Below, piece by piece: positions 17,484 to 28,675 of a stretch of DNA of 64,000 nt. Position numbers and translations under genes: made by a program. Within the stretch, counting starts at the first letter, position 1. The number at the start of each line of letters is the position of its first letter. The DNA is taken from positions 62,001 through 126,000 of the forward strand of contig DAOUHY010000288.1 in assembly GCA_034428435.1 (NCBI GenBank). Reading direction: 5' to 3'. Source of the DNA: Bin5 sp034428435. Its GTDB lineage: Bacteria; Chloroflexota; Anaerolineae; Caldilineales; Caldilineaceae. The notes below the pieces were generated by a model. That model was given only the letters and a program-made list of their open reading frames with translations. It did no database searches and had not been told where the DNA came from.

Positions 17484-19402
17484 CTTGCCTCCTCCTCTCC
17501 GCTGGCAGGCTCCGCAGAGGCTACCGCTTGGTCCCCTGAGACTAGCGCCTCATTTAGCTCACCGTTGTCGTCAAGCCCCGCTTCATCAGGATCAGTGCCT
17601 TGGGTGCGGCGGCGGGCCGAGGGAAGGATACCGGCAGGACGCACGATCATCATGATGACCAGAAGGGCGGCGAAAGTAACGATTCGGTACTCGTCGACCC
17701 CCCGCAACACTTCCGGCAGCCCTTTCAGCGCCAGAGCCCCCAACACGATGCCCGCAGGGCTGCCGATTCCTCCCACAATGATGAGTGCCAGGGCGTCAAT
17801 CGAGACAAAAAGCGTGAAATTCTCAGGAAATATATTGATCTGTCTCGCGGCGTAGAGCTGGCCCGCCATGCCGGCAAAGGTTGCGCCGATCGCGAAGGCG
17901 AGCAGCTTGGTGCGCACGAGATGGACGCCGGTGGCCTCCGCTACATCCTCGTCTTCCTGCATGGCGAACCAGGCACGGCCCAATCGTGAATCGTTCAGGC
18001 GAATTGCGACAAAGGCGACAAGGGCCGAGCTGGTCAGGGCCAGGAGGAAGATCCAACCCTGCGAGCTGAGCAGACCGAAGGTGACACCGGCAGGCGGCAG
18101 GCCAAACAGCGCCGGCTGCGAAATCTCAAGTATGCCGCGAGGACCGTTGGTCAACTCGCCCAGATTAAGCATGAAGAGCCGGATGATCTCCCCAAAACCA
18201 AGCGTTACGATGGCCAGGTAATCCCCCCGCAAACGCAAGACGGGAATGCCCAGCAGTACGCCCCCGATAGCTGCTGTCAGCATAGCCACCGGCAGGGCCA
18301 TCCAATAGCCGAGCAGGGGACTGTCCGGAGAGACGCCCATCAGCATAAGCAAGCCGCTGATGTAGGGCGAGGAAAAAGGAGCCGAGAGGAAGGCGTACGT
18401 ATAGGCGCCGATGGCAAAGAAGGCCACGTAGCCCAGGTCCAGCAACCCTGCATACCCGACCACGATGTTCAACCCCAGGCCCATCATGACGAAAATGAAA
18501 ACGAGACCCATAACGGAATTCTGGAATTGGTCGAGGATGAATGGCATTGAAACCACGCCGAGTCCGAGCAATACCGCCACGATTCCCTGTTCCCGCCCAG
18601 GTCTGGACAGGCGCAATGCAAAGAGCCCGCTGCCGGTGGCGATCAGAGTGAGAAGCAGGCGCACCGTCCCTTCATTTGTGCCAAATGCAGTCACGCCGGG
18701 GAGTCCAATCCACGCGATGTAAGCGAGCAGGACAAAGGGAAGGGCGATACCGGCGAAGCGGCCAACCGACCCCAGAGTGGGGCCGGAGACGTGCGCTGCG
18801 AGAAGACCGATACGCGCAGCTTGAGTCAGATTGCTGCCTCCTGCGCTTACGGCCAGACCGGCAAGGATGCCGGCGCCCGCGAACAGGAGGATCTGAAGCA
18901 GAAACCGAATGAACGAGACTTCCGCTTGCACTATCTGTCCGGGAGATACCCCAATCAAGGCGGCGACGTTGACTGGGACGATCTTGTCCAAAACAGGTTG
19001 GATCGCAACGCCATTGCCCATCGCAACGGCAAAGATGCCGCTCACGATCGCAATGAGCAGACCCGTTGTCAATCCCGCCAACAGCCCCCTTAGGGCTAAT
19101 GCTGTCCCTGGGCGAGCAGCAAGGAGGGCATGGAATGGGGACCGGTCTGAATCAGCATTCGCGCCAATCTCCCAGCCCGGTTTTCCCACGTCACCCTCTA
19201 GCCCTTGCTCTGGATTTCTTGCGAGATGGTGCGCGGCTTCGCGGCGCAAGTTCAGCCAGAAGAACAGGGCAGAAATGAGCGCCAGCACCGGCAAGGCAGA
19301 ACCGCCTATCCGGCCGGGGATGCCAATGAGGATCAGGTAACTCAAAAAGGCGAAGCCGATAAGCCCGGTCCTGATTGCGCCTGCCGCAGAATGGAGAGGC
19401 AT
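17480..19402 (-). CDS. livM: Branched-chain amino acid ABC transporter permease LivM with long N-terminal extension
   Basis: A 640-residue permease, about twice the usual 300-420. The conserved LivM core starts near residue 286 (MPFILDQFQNSVMGLV) and includes the family's LGLNIVVGYAGLLDLGYVA and GDYLAIVTLGFGEI, ending in a charged tail. The first 285 residues hold about seven more hydrophobic segments with two Gly/Ala-rich loops and no second copy of the core signature. The start overlaps the livH stop by one base. The extension might fold as an extra membrane domain in the same complex; its role is unknown. Confidence 0.9.
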   Translation of the reverse strand: MPLHSAAGAIRTGLIGFAFLSYLILIGIPGRIGGSALPVLALISALFFWLNLRREAAHHLARNPEQGLEGDVGKPGWEIGANADSDRSPFHALLAARPGTALALRGLLAGLTTGLLIAIVSGIFAVAMGNGVAIQPVLDKIVPVNVAALIGVSPGQIVQAEVSFIRFLLQILLFAGAGILAGLAVSAGGSNLTQAARIGLLAAHVSGPTLGSVGRFAGIALPFVLLAYIAWIGLPGVTAFGTNEGTVRLLLTLIATGSGLFALRLSRPGREQGIVAVLLGLGVVSMPFILDQFQNSVMGLVFIFVMMGLGLNIVVGYAGLLDLGYVAFFAIGAYTYAFLSAPFSSPYISGLLMLMGVSPDSPLLGYWMALPVAMLTAAIGGVLLGIPVLRLRGDYLAIVTLGFGEIIRLFMLNLGELTNGPRGILEISQPALFGLPPAGVTFGLLSSQGWIFLLALTSSALVAFVAIRLNDSRLGRAWFAMQEDEDVAEATGVHLVRTKLLAFAIGATFAGMAGQLYAARQINIFPENFTLFVSIDALALIIVGGIGSPAGIVLGALALKGLPEVLRGVDEYRIVTFAALLVIMMIVRPAGILPSARRRTQGTDPDEAGLDDNGELNEALVSGDQAVASAEPASGEEEAR

Positions 19403-20475
19403 CAGGCTTTCTTCTCGCTCAACACTTCGCCAAATAGCCCCGTAGGCCGGAAAATCAGTATGAGCACGAGCAGGCTGAAGGCGATCACATCCTTGTATTC
19501 GGTGGGGATACCCAGTGCGCTGGGGCCAACTGCTTCGATCAATCCGAGAATGAGTGCGCCGAACATTGCTCCCGGGATATTGCCGATTCCCCCGAGTACG
19601 GCGGCCGTGAAGGCTTTAAGCCCTGGAATGAACCCGCTGTTGAACTTCACGACCGTGTTGTGAAAACCGAGCATGACACCTGCCGCCCCGGCCAGGGCCG
19701 ACCCCAACATGAACGTGACCACGATTACGGCGTTGACGTCGACACCCATCAGCGATGCCGTGGCGCGGTCTTCGGCGACCGCACGCATGGCGCGCCCCAA
19801 CTTTGTACGTTGGATGATGAAATAGAGGGCCAGCATCAGGAGTATGGAGGTGATGAAGATAATGGCCCCAGTGTAGGGGATGAATACATCGCCCAGCCGC
19901 AGACCGCCCGAAATCAGGGCAGGTTTGCGATAGCTGTGCGGGCTTACCCCAAATATAAGCAGCACCGAGTATTGAAGGAAAAGTGACGCGCCGATTGCGC
20001 TAATCAAAGGGACCAATCGCGGTGCTTGGCGCAGGGGCCGGTAGGCGAGGCGTTCCAGGGCGACCCCGATAAGGACCGAAGCCGCCATCCCGATAACCAT
20101 GATAAGCAGCAAGGCGATTACAACGATCGCCCACGGTCCCTCCATCCAGCCGCGCGCCAAGGCAAACTGAAGTGCAAAGTAACCGGTAATGCCGCCGATC
20201 ATCATGACTTCGCCATGTGCGAAGTTGATCATGAAGAGGATGCCGTAAACCAGCGTGTAGCCCAGTGCCACCAAGGCATAGACTCCGCCCAGAACCAGGC
20301 CGTTTAGCGCCTGGGAAATCCAGAATGAGGCAGGGTAGCCCTCCGCCAGCCCTACGGTGGTCACCCTCCACACGACGACAACTACGATGGCAGCGCCAAA
20401 TGCCCGGGTGAGGTGTTTCAGGGCTGCACGGCCGTCCGTGCCTGCCGCCTGCGCCGCCACCGGGCTGGAAGTCAT
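19402..20475 (-). CDS. livH: Branched-chain amino acid ABC transporter permease LivH
   Basis: A 357-residue membrane subunit. The LivH signature GLVLGGVYALVALGYTLVYG is followed by INFAHGEVMMIG, and near the C-terminus by the family's GGIGNIPGAMFGALILGL. The frame is open to 20619, which would overlap livK. The ATG at 20475 (MTSSPVAAQAAG) was chosen because it clears the livK stop and the hairpin that follows it; the N-terminus still has a short extra stretch before the first helix. Confidence 0.93.
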   Translation of the reverse strand: MTSSPVAAQAAGTDGRAALKHLTRAFGAAIVVVVVWRVTTVGLAEGYPASFWISQALNGLVLGGVYALVALGYTLVYGILFMINFAHGEVMMIGGITGYFALQFALARGWMEGPWAIVVIALLLIMVIGMAASVLIGVALERLAYRPLRQAPRLVPLISAIGASLFLQYSVLLIFGVSPHSYRKPALISGGLRLGDVFIPYTGAIIFITSILLMLALYFIIQRTKLGRAMRAVAEDRATASLMGVDVNAVIVVTFMLGSALAGAAGVMLGFHNTVVKFNSGFIPGLKAFTAAVLGGIGNIPGAMFGALILGLIEAVGPSALGIPTEYKDVIAFSLLVLILIFRPTGLFGEVLSEKKA

Positions 20476-20508
20476 TGTCGTTTTAGAAGAGTTGATGGAG
20501 AGTTGAGC

Positions 20509-20536
20509 GGAGAGGGAACTCTCAAGCTCCCTCTCC
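20509..20536 (-). other. Intercistronic stem-loop between livK and livH
   Basis: On the minus strand GGAGAGGGA and TCCCTCTCC form a perfect 9-bp stem with a 10-base loop, 15 bases after the livK stop. There is no T-run. Such stem-loops after solute-binding-protein genes commonly protect the upstream mRNA or reduce read-through into the permease genes. Confidence 0.65.
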
Positions 20537-20551
20537 TTTGGGTTTGGAGCG

Positions 20552-21808
20552 TTACTCCATTCCGAAACCGGAAACCTGGCTGAAACCGCCTTCTGCGACC
20601 TGGAAGATCTGTACACCACCTGCGCCGCATTCGCCGATGCTGTCGCACTTGATGGTGCCGGTCAGTCCCTCAAATGCATCCACAGAGCGAATTGCGGAGA
20701 TCAGTTCCTCTCTGTCAATTACGAGGTTGCCGCTGTCGTCCACGGAGGCAACCGCCGCAATCGCGGCCGCGATCAACTTCACGGAGTCGTAGCTCTGACT
20801 GTGGAAGGGACCGAGATCATCGGGGCTGACGCCATATTTTTCCATGTACTTGGCGTCGAACTCCGCGTTCATCTCTTCCGAGTCGGCGCCGGAAACAAAG
20901 GAAATGTATGTGCCCTCAGCCGCGTCGCCGGCCGCCTCTAGGTACTGCTGTGTGTAGGCGCCGTCAACGCTCATGAAGGCCGTGTCCTCGAGACCGGGAG
21001 TCTCCGTCATCTGCTGGGCGATCAGGCCGGCCTCAGTCGAGTAGCCGCCGAAGAAGATGATCTGCGGCCCGTCAGCACCAACTCTGGCCAGCATGGCGCG
21101 AAAGTCCGTGTCTCCTACCTGGACACCTTCGAAACTGGAGACTTCGCCACCCAGACCGGCAACGCCGCTCTGGAAGATTTCCGACAGCCCTTTGCCATAG
21201 TCGGAGTTGTCGTGGACAACCGCGACCCTGGTGAGTCCGAGATTGTTGACCACAAAGTCGGCGTCGGTGGCCCCCTGCAGGGCATCGCTCAAGGCAACGC
21301 GGTTACAGACGTCGCAGTCGGCCGAAGTGATGTCCGGGTTGGTGGCGCTCGGACTGACAAAGGGGATCCGCGCCTCCTGAAGAATCGGCACCAGACCGAA
21401 TGTCTCGCCGGAACAGGTACCGCCGGTCACGGCGACAATTGTCTCGTCAGCCGCGAACTTATTGCCTACGTTTGTACCCTGCGTACCGTCGCAAGCACCG
21501 TCCTCGGCCACCAACTCAAACATGAAGCCTTCTAGGCCCCCCATGGCGTTGAGGTCGTCAATGGCCAGTTCCGCGCCGTGGCGGATATTGAGACCGGGGT
21601 CAGGTATCGGTCCGGTCAAGGCAAAGGAGCCGCCGATCCGGATCATCCCGCCTGAGGCGATGACTACCTTCCCGCTCATGTCTGCAGCGGCTTCCTCCAT
21701 AGGCGCCTCTTCTGCAGGGGCTTGGGCCGCCGGCTGGGGTGCCACACATGCGGCTAACATCAGCGCGGCAACCAGGAACAAACTGAAAAACCTGAGTTGC
21801 TTTGTCAT
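20552..21808 (-). CDS. livK: Branched-chain amino acid ABC transporter substrate-binding lipoprotein
   Basis: A 418-residue extracellular binding protein of the Peripla_BP_6 type. It begins MTKQLRFFSLFLVAALMLAA with lipobox AAC, then an Ala/Pro/Glu linker. The mature domain starts near KVVIASGGMIRIGGSFALTG and carries the typical AELAIDDLNAMGG, VAVTGGTCSG and VVHDNSDYGKGL. The long upstream frame was rejected because a perfect AAGGAGG ribosome binding site sits just ahead of the ATG at 21808. The internal Cys pair around CDVCNR may form a disulfide. It is the first gene of the operon. Confidence 0.95.
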   Translation of the reverse strand: MTKQLRFFSLFLVAALMLAACVAPQPAAQAPAEEAPMEEAAADMSGKVVIASGGMIRIGGSFALTGPIPDPGLNIRHGAELAIDDLNAMGGLEGFMFELVAEDGACDGTQGTNVGNKFAADETIVAVTGGTCSGETFGLVPILQEARIPFVSPSATNPDITSADCDVCNRVALSDALQGATDADFVVNNLGLTRVAVVHDNSDYGKGLSEIFQSGVAGLGGEVSSFEGVQVGDTDFRAMLARVGADGPQIIFFGGYSTEAGLIAQQMTETPGLEDTAFMSVDGAYTQQYLEAAGDAAEGTYISFVSGADSEEMNAEFDAKYMEKYGVSPDDLGPFHSQSYDSVKLIAAAIAAVASVDDSGNLVIDREELISAIRSVDAFEGLTGTIKCDSIGECGAGGVQIFQVAEGGFSQVSGFGME

Positions 21809-21922
21809 TTGGACCTCCTTGGTCAAAATGCCTTCCGTGAAAGTGGGAGTTATGTCCGTGTGCAAGGCACCTATTGCGAGTAGGGAACAAGCAAGTCCCA
21901 AAATCGGGATATTCTCAATCCA

Positions 21923-21952
21923 ATTATAGTTGAATGCGTCGAATTCAGGCAA
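21923..21952 (-). promoter_or_regulatory. Sigma-70 promoter of the liv operon
   Basis: On the minus strand TTGCCT (21952-21947) is followed after 18 bases by a perfect TATAAT (21928-21923), about 115 bases ahead of livK. The left end of element B begins 16 bases behind the -35 box. Confidence 0.65.
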
Positions 21953-21968
21953 GACTATTTCCCAGGAA

Positions 21969-22330
21969 CGTGCATCCCTATATTGGGGTGAACTTTCCCG
22001 TACCTCGGGCCGCAACGGAGCCATGTACAGTCCGCGATCAACCCTGAGTTAGGTGAAGCGCCTCCTCCGACCACTAACCACTGACCACTGCAGTTCTGGG
22101 CGGTCGGGCCTATTCGGCCCTCCCTTGTGCGGGGGCTCCGCCCCCGCAACGCCCCCTCTCCTACAACATCCCTGGTCGACCGGGTGTCGACATTGGTGAC
22201 GGGTGCCTAATTGAAAGTGTCCAGCCAGACCACGTCCCGCCAGTCCCATCGAATCCCCGCAGGTGCCGGCCTTGTGCCTGCCCTCGCACGCCCGACTGAC
22301 GGACTCCACCGTAAGGCCAGGCCTGGGGAC
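21969..22330 (+). mobile_element. TIR element copy B (right end lost)
   Basis: It starts with CGTGCATCCC, one base different from copy A's terminus, and runs in parallel with copies A and C through the GGTGAAC region, the ACTGACC phrases, the identical 72-base core (22098-22169) and on to GGCCAGGCC near 22320. It then diverges without the closing inverted repeat, so the right end appears deleted or mutated; the end coordinate is approximate. It is non-coding and lies upstream of the livK promoter. Confidence 0.7.
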
Positions 22331-22756
22331 TGTCCTGTTGGTTACATTCTCAGCACAGGTGACTGAAACCTCGATCCCCAAAATACTCGAAACTCGAACT
22401 CAAAAATCCCACGAAAATGTCACCAGAATGGCACCCATTTTGTGTTAGAATGTGACTGAAATGAACAGACCGTCAGCGGATTCCTTGCAAGAAAGGACAG
22501 TTACAAGATAAGACGCGTTCGCGCCGCCGAATCCACGACTGCAGCGCCCCGCCGATCGTCCGCGCAAGCTTTCCTGAAAGTCGATCAGGTAGTCGCCGTG
22601 AGTCTTCCCTTCGTGAACTCCTTCTTGAGTATGCCCAAACCAGGGGCCGACCCCAGACACGGGCCGGCAGACGCAAAAAGCGACCCTGCACCAGAGCCAA
22701 AAGGAAGTCCATCCGACATTGCCCGTCTTGAACCGTCGTTGAACCCACTAACGGAA
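22331..22756. other. Non-coding stretch between element B and the tandem repeat
   Basis: Reading frames on both strands here lack a ribosome binding site and any recognisable domain. The GGCACCCATT region near 22430 and the CTTCGTGAAC phrase near 22613 lead into the tandem array. No promoter, RNA or gene is supportable. Confidence 0.4.
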
Positions 22757-22766
22757 AACGCTCGTG

Positions 22767-23163
22767 AACTCTCGCAAACTCTCGTGCACTCTCATATAGC
22801 ACTGGCAGACGTCCACCCAACCACGCCCGCGACCGGAGACACTCGCCATCCTGAAAATCCATGGAAATCCAGCAAATCCTGATTCAGACAATCCCCAAAC
22901 TCTCGTAAACTCTCGTGAACTCTTGTAAACTCTCGTACAACACTCGCAAACACTCGTCACACTGCGCCCGCGACCGAAGACACCCGCCATCCCGAAAATC
23001 CATGAAAATCCAGCAAGTCCCGATTCAGACAATCCCCCAACTCTCGCAAACTCTCGTGAACTCTCATAAAGCACTAACAGAGGTCCACCCAGCCAAGCCC
23101 GCGACCGAAGACACCCACCATCCCGAAAATCCAAAAAAATCCAGCAAATCCTGATTCAGACAA
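22767..23163. repeat. Three-unit tandem repeat, 125-142 bases per unit
   Basis: Units at about 22767-22896, 22897-23038 and 23039-23163 share the same order of blocks. First come several AACTCTCGTG/AAACTCTCGTAA decamers, then a C-rich stretch with CGCGACCGAAGACACC, then CCATCCCGAAAATCC, and finally AATCCAGCAAATCCTGATTC with CAGACAATCC. The minus strand stays open through it, and that frame would give repeated WIF-MA-VFGRGR peptides, but it has no start signals and no known fold. It is best read as a non-coding tandem array. Confidence 0.75.
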
Positions 23164-23469
23164 CCACGCAACCAAAAAGAGCTCTAACAGGCCTGTCGGC
23201 TTACCGTCTCTGCTGGATAGAGATCGGCCTTCCCGATATCTCAGAGAAACCAACCACGTGAATGAACTTTGAAGGCTTTTCCTACCTGCGAATCAAATTG
23301 CGACTGCCCTGCTCCCATCAGTGCCCGATATCGTCAGAAACCTGAATATGTGGTAAACTCTGCACGCGCAGCCAAACTTTCGCCCATGCCTGCTTGATGG
23401 ACATGTCACTAGGCACGGGAGGACGTTTGGCCTTTCTGTGTGCATTTACCATTCCACTCTACCCTTCAC

Positions 23470-25536
<2,067 letters not shown>

Positions 25537-25541
25537 CAGGC

Positions 25542-25571
25542 TTGTCAGCAGTCCCGTCTTTCAGCTAGAAT
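25542..25571 (+). promoter_or_regulatory. Putative promoter of the coaE-dnaJ unit
   Basis: TTGTCA (25542-25547) and TAGAAT (25566-25571) are separated by 18 bases, 43 bases ahead of coaE. Confidence 0.5.
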
Positions 25572-25614
25572 AGGGCCAAATCGGGGCAACCATCTGCAAA
25601 AGGTCAAAACAGAA

Positions 25615-26247
25615 ATGTCGCGAAAATCGCTGGTAATCGGGTTGACTGGAAACATCGCTACGGGCAAGAGCACGATCCTCAACTATCTGATGGAAAAATG
25701 TGCCTTCATCATCGATGCCGACAAGCTGGGCCACCGCGTGATCGAGCCGGGCGGTCAGGCTTATGATGCGGTTGTGCGCGCCTTCGGACGCGAGATCCTG
25801 AGGGAAGACGGAACGATCGATCGCAAGAAACTTGGCAAGATCGTCTTCTCAAATCCGCTTGATCTGGGCAGACTGGAGAAAATTGTCCACCCCAAAATCT
25901 TCGACTTGGGCAAGCAGGAGATTGCCGACAACGACGCCCCCATTATCGTCCTGGAAGCAATTAAGCTTCTTGAGGCGGGCCTGATGTCCACCCTGTGCGA
26001 TGAAATCTGGGTCGTCACCTCCAGCTTGACTACCCAGCTGCGTCGACTTCTCGAATCGCGCAGTATGGAGGAGAGCGAGGCCCGGCGAATGATCGATCTG
26101 CAGCCTCCCCAGGCCGCCAAGGTAAACCAGGCCGATCGCGTCATCGACAACGACGGAAGCCTTGCTGAGTTGCACGCTCAGCTGGACGCGATCTGGGATG
26201 ACCTGAAGCGGCGCTATCCGCGGCGGATGACGGCGCTTCCTAGATAG
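25615..26247 (+). CDS. coaE: Dephospho-CoA kinase
   Basis: A 210-residue P-loop kinase that catalyses the last step of coenzyme A synthesis, phosphorylation of the 3'-hydroxyl of dephospho-CoA. The P-loop is GLTGNIATGKST at residues 9-20. The substrate-side IDADKLGHRVIEPG, the HPKIFDL region and the CoA-domain EAIKLLEAGL and VTSSLTTQLRRLL follow in normal order. It is transcribed with the small membrane protein and dnaJ that follow. Confidence 0.94.
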   Translation: MSRKSLVIGLTGNIATGKSTILNYLMEKCAFIIDADKLGHRVIEPGGQAYDAVVRAFGREILREDGTIDRKKLGKIVFSNPLDLGRLEKIVHPKIFDLGKQEIADNDAPIIVLEAIKLLEAGLMSTLCDEIWVVTSSLTTQLRRLLESRSMEESEARRMIDLQPPQAAKVNQADRVIDNDGSLAELHAQLDAIWDDLKRRYPRRMTALPR

Positions 26248-26263
26248 AGGAGTCCGAAAGAAA

Positions 26264-26455
26264 ATGGACTTTTTGAGACGTTTCTGGGCCGATCATACTG
26301 TCCTGTCCAATTGGACTGTCCTTGCCATCGGTTTTGTCGTGATACTGCTTTTCAGCGCAAGAAACGTTGGGTTTGACGGCGCGCAGTGGGCTGCCTTGAT
26401 CGGGGTAACCGTGGGCTTGGCCGGACTGTGCGCATGGATCATCAGCTGGGAATAA
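26264..26455 (+). CDS. Small two-helix membrane protein
   Basis: A 63-residue protein with two hydrophobic helices (about 19-36 and 42-60) separated by a short FDGAQW loop. It matches no named family I can recognise. It lies 16 bases after coaE and 4 bases before dnaJ, with a purine-rich AGAGGAG-type site ahead of its ATG, so it is probably translated as part of that operon. Confidence 0.7.
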   Translation: MDFLRRFWADHTVLSNWTVLAIGFVVILLFSARNVGFDGAQWAALIGVTVGLAGLCAWIISWE

Positions 26456-26459
26456 CCTA

Positions 26460-27581
26460 ATGAGCGAAAAGCGCGACTATTACGAAGTGCTTGGCATCGA
26501 GCGGGGCGCTGATGAACAGACTCTCAAGCGTGCCTTCCGCAAGCTGGCACAGCAGTATCATCCGGACGTGAATCCGGAGGAAGACGCCGAAGCAAAGTTC
26601 AAGGAAATCAACGAGGCCTACCAGGTTTTGAGCGATCCGCAGAAGCGGGCTGTCTACGACAGATTTGGGCATTCAGGGCTGGGTGGATCAGGAGGCTTCA
26701 GCGATTTCAACCAAGGATTCGGCGACCTGGGAAGCATTTTCGAGGAGGTATTCGGTTTCGGCGGCATGGGACGCGGGAACCGGCGCGCGCCCCGCCGCGG
26801 CGCCGACCTGCGCGTAGACATCACGTTGAGCTTCGAAGACGCAGCATTCGGCACGCAGGAGGAAATTGAGGTGCCGCGCATGGAGGACTGCGATGCCTGT
26901 CAGGGCAGCGGCGCCGAGCCCGGTACTGACCCCGTAAGGTGTTCAACCTGCGGAGGCAGCGGCGAGGTACAGCGCCGCCAGCAGAGCCCGCTGTTTGGAA
27001 CCATAGTCACGGCAACGACCTGCCCTACATGCCATGGAGAGGGCGAGGTCATCTCTACGGCTTGCAGCCACTGCCACGGCCGTAAACGTGTTCAGGTAAC
27101 ACGCAAGATCAAGGTGAATGTTCCCGCCGGCGTCGACAACGGAACGCGTATCCGCTTGGCAGGAGAGGGTGAGGCCGGCACGTTAGGAGGCCCGCGCGGC
27201 AACCTCTACGTAATGATCAGCGTTGAAGATCATCCCCTCTTTGTGCGCGATGAGTTCGATATCCATTTGGAATTGCCCATCAGTATCACGCAGGCAACAC
27301 TGGGTGCAACGTTGGACATCCCTACTTTGGGGGGCGGGACGGAAAGTCTTGACATTCCTGCCGGAACGCAGACGGGTAGGAGTTTTCGTAAGGCCGGAAT
27401 GGGTATCGCACGCTTGCAGCGCAGCGGGCGAGGGGACATGATTGTAACGGTGAAGCTGGTGACGCCAGTCGACCTGAATGAAGAGCAGGAGATGCTGATG
27501 CGTCAACTGGCTGAAAGCCTGGGCGACGACGTGAATGAACCGCGGCGCGGCCTCCTCGACCGCATCTTGAGGCCAGAATAG
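26460..27581 (+). CDS. dnaJ: Chaperone protein DnaJ
   Basis: A 373-residue type I DnaJ co-chaperone that stimulates DnaK's ATPase. It has the J domain with the HPD motif (QQYHPDVNPEED, near residue 35), a Gly/Phe-rich linker (GGSGGFSDFNQGFG), four zinc-finger repeats (CDACQGSG, CSTCGGSG, CPTCHGEG, CSHCHG) and the C-terminal substrate domains (RGNLYVMISVEDHPLF). The last zinc repeat ends RKRV instead of a Gly pair, which is common. No dnaK or grpE lies nearby. Confidence 0.97.
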   Translation: MSEKRDYYEVLGIERGADEQTLKRAFRKLAQQYHPDVNPEEDAEAKFKEINEAYQVLSDPQKRAVYDRFGHSGLGGSGGFSDFNQGFGDLGSIFEEVFGFGGMGRGNRRAPRRGADLRVDITLSFEDAAFGTQEEIEVPRMEDCDACQGSGAEPGTDPVRCSTCGGSGEVQRRQQSPLFGTIVTATTCPTCHGEGEVISTACSHCHGRKRVQVTRKIKVNVPAGVDNGTRIRLAGEGEAGTLGGPRGNLYVMISVEDHPLFVRDEFDIHLELPISITQATLGATLDIPTLGGGTESLDIPAGTQTGRSFRKAGMGIARLQRSGRGDMIVTVKLVTPVDLNEEQEMLMRQLAESLGDDVNEPRRGLLDRILRPE

Positions 27582-27631
27582 GAGGTCGCCGGCTTGATCC
27601 CGAGTGCTTTGCCTCCTGGAGTTCTCCCGCT

Positions 27632-28552
27632 TCAGGCGACCGGGCTCCGGAATCGGGCCGCGGCGGCCAGTTTGGGCCACGACTGTAGCAGAATTCCTGC
27701 CAATATCAGTAGTAGTCCCGATACTGCTGACGCATGCACCGGTTCGTCCAGAAAGATCCTGACCAGCGGCAAGGAGAGTACAGGCGTAAGGTAGAGCAGG
27801 TTGGAAACGACAGACGTCTCCCCGTGTTCCAGCGCCTTGAACCAGAAGAGGTAGCTGACTCCATTGACAAGAAGGCCGTTATAGAGTATCCAACCCCAAA
27901 CGGATAAGGACGGCAGCGGCAGATTTCCAGTCAGGGCGACGGCCGCCCCAGAGCACAAGAGGGCAGCGCAAAAGTAGATAAACGCGGCAACTGTCAGGTC
28001 GTATCTTGCCCGGTTGCCCAGGATTGAGAAGAGGGCGAAGACAAAGGCGCCGCAGAGGGCCAGCAGGTTTCCCGACAGATTCTCCACTTGAAACGATACC
28101 ATCTGCCCCCGAGTTACAATCAACACGACGCCGCCGAAACTGATCGCAATTGCAGTCAGGCGGACAGCCGTTAGCCTCTGGCCCAGGAGCGGCACCGCCA
28201 GCAGACTGACCAGAATAGGCCAGGTGTAGGCGAGTACGAAGCCTTCCGCTGCTGAAGTATTCGCAAAGGCGCCGTAAAGAAGAACGTAGTAGAGGAAGGC
28301 CCCCAGAAAGCCCAGCCAGCTCAGATGAGCGAAGTCACGCAGCGTGTACTGAATAAGAATGGCAGATTTGCGTTGCCACAGTACCAGCACACCAAGAGCT
28401 AACGCCGAAAACACTGTGCTGTAGAATAGCATCTGCAAATTGTTCAGTTCAGCCAGAATCTTCTTCGAAGCAACCGGAATAGAGGCCCACAACACAATAC
28501 ACAGGGCGAGGTTAAGATAGGATCTGTTTCGCGGGGTCATAGCAGAGAACAA
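27632..28552 (-). CDS. EamA/DMT family transporter
   Basis: A 306-residue membrane protein of the drug/metabolite transporter superfamily, with about ten helices in two EamA repeats. The first starts LNLALCIVLWASIPVASK with WLGFLGAFLYYVLLYGAF. The second runs LLALCGAFVFALFSILG to GWILYNGLLVNGVSYLFWFKALEHG, with the family's LTPVLSLPLVRIFLDE near the end. The substrate is unknown; relatives export amino acids or metabolites. It converges on dnaJ and is divergent from prmA. Confidence 0.88.
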   Translation of the reverse strand: MFSAMTPRNRSYLNLALCIVLWASIPVASKKILAELNNLQMLFYSTVFSALALGVLVLWQRKSAILIQYTLRDFAHLSWLGFLGAFLYYVLLYGAFANTSAAEGFVLAYTWPILVSLLAVPLLGQRLTAVRLTAIAISFGGVVLIVTRGQMVSFQVENLSGNLLALCGAFVFALFSILGNRARYDLTVAAFIYFCAALLCSGAAVALTGNLPLPSLSVWGWILYNGLLVNGVSYLFWFKALEHGETSVVSNLLYLTPVLSLPLVRIFLDEPVHASAVSGLLLILAGILLQSWPKLAAAARFRSPVA

Positions 28553-28675
28553 AGTGGAATTCCTGGGCCCGAATCGTCAAAGTGGCAGGAAGCGAAATCC
28601 TGATCCTGCTGGCTCGTGATAGTATCGCGCGGTTGCGGGCACACCAAGAACTGAAGGCGGTCGAACAAACCATTC

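Noticed and set aside
22473..23134. Two overlapping minus-strand frames with repeated WIF-MA-VFGRGR peptides
   Set aside because: They follow the 125-142 base tandem units, have no start signals, and several other frames are equally open.
22600..23160. Possible CRISPR array
   Set aside because: Units are 125-142 bases with short decamers clustered at one end, not 24-40 base repeats with unique spacers, and no cas genes are nearby.
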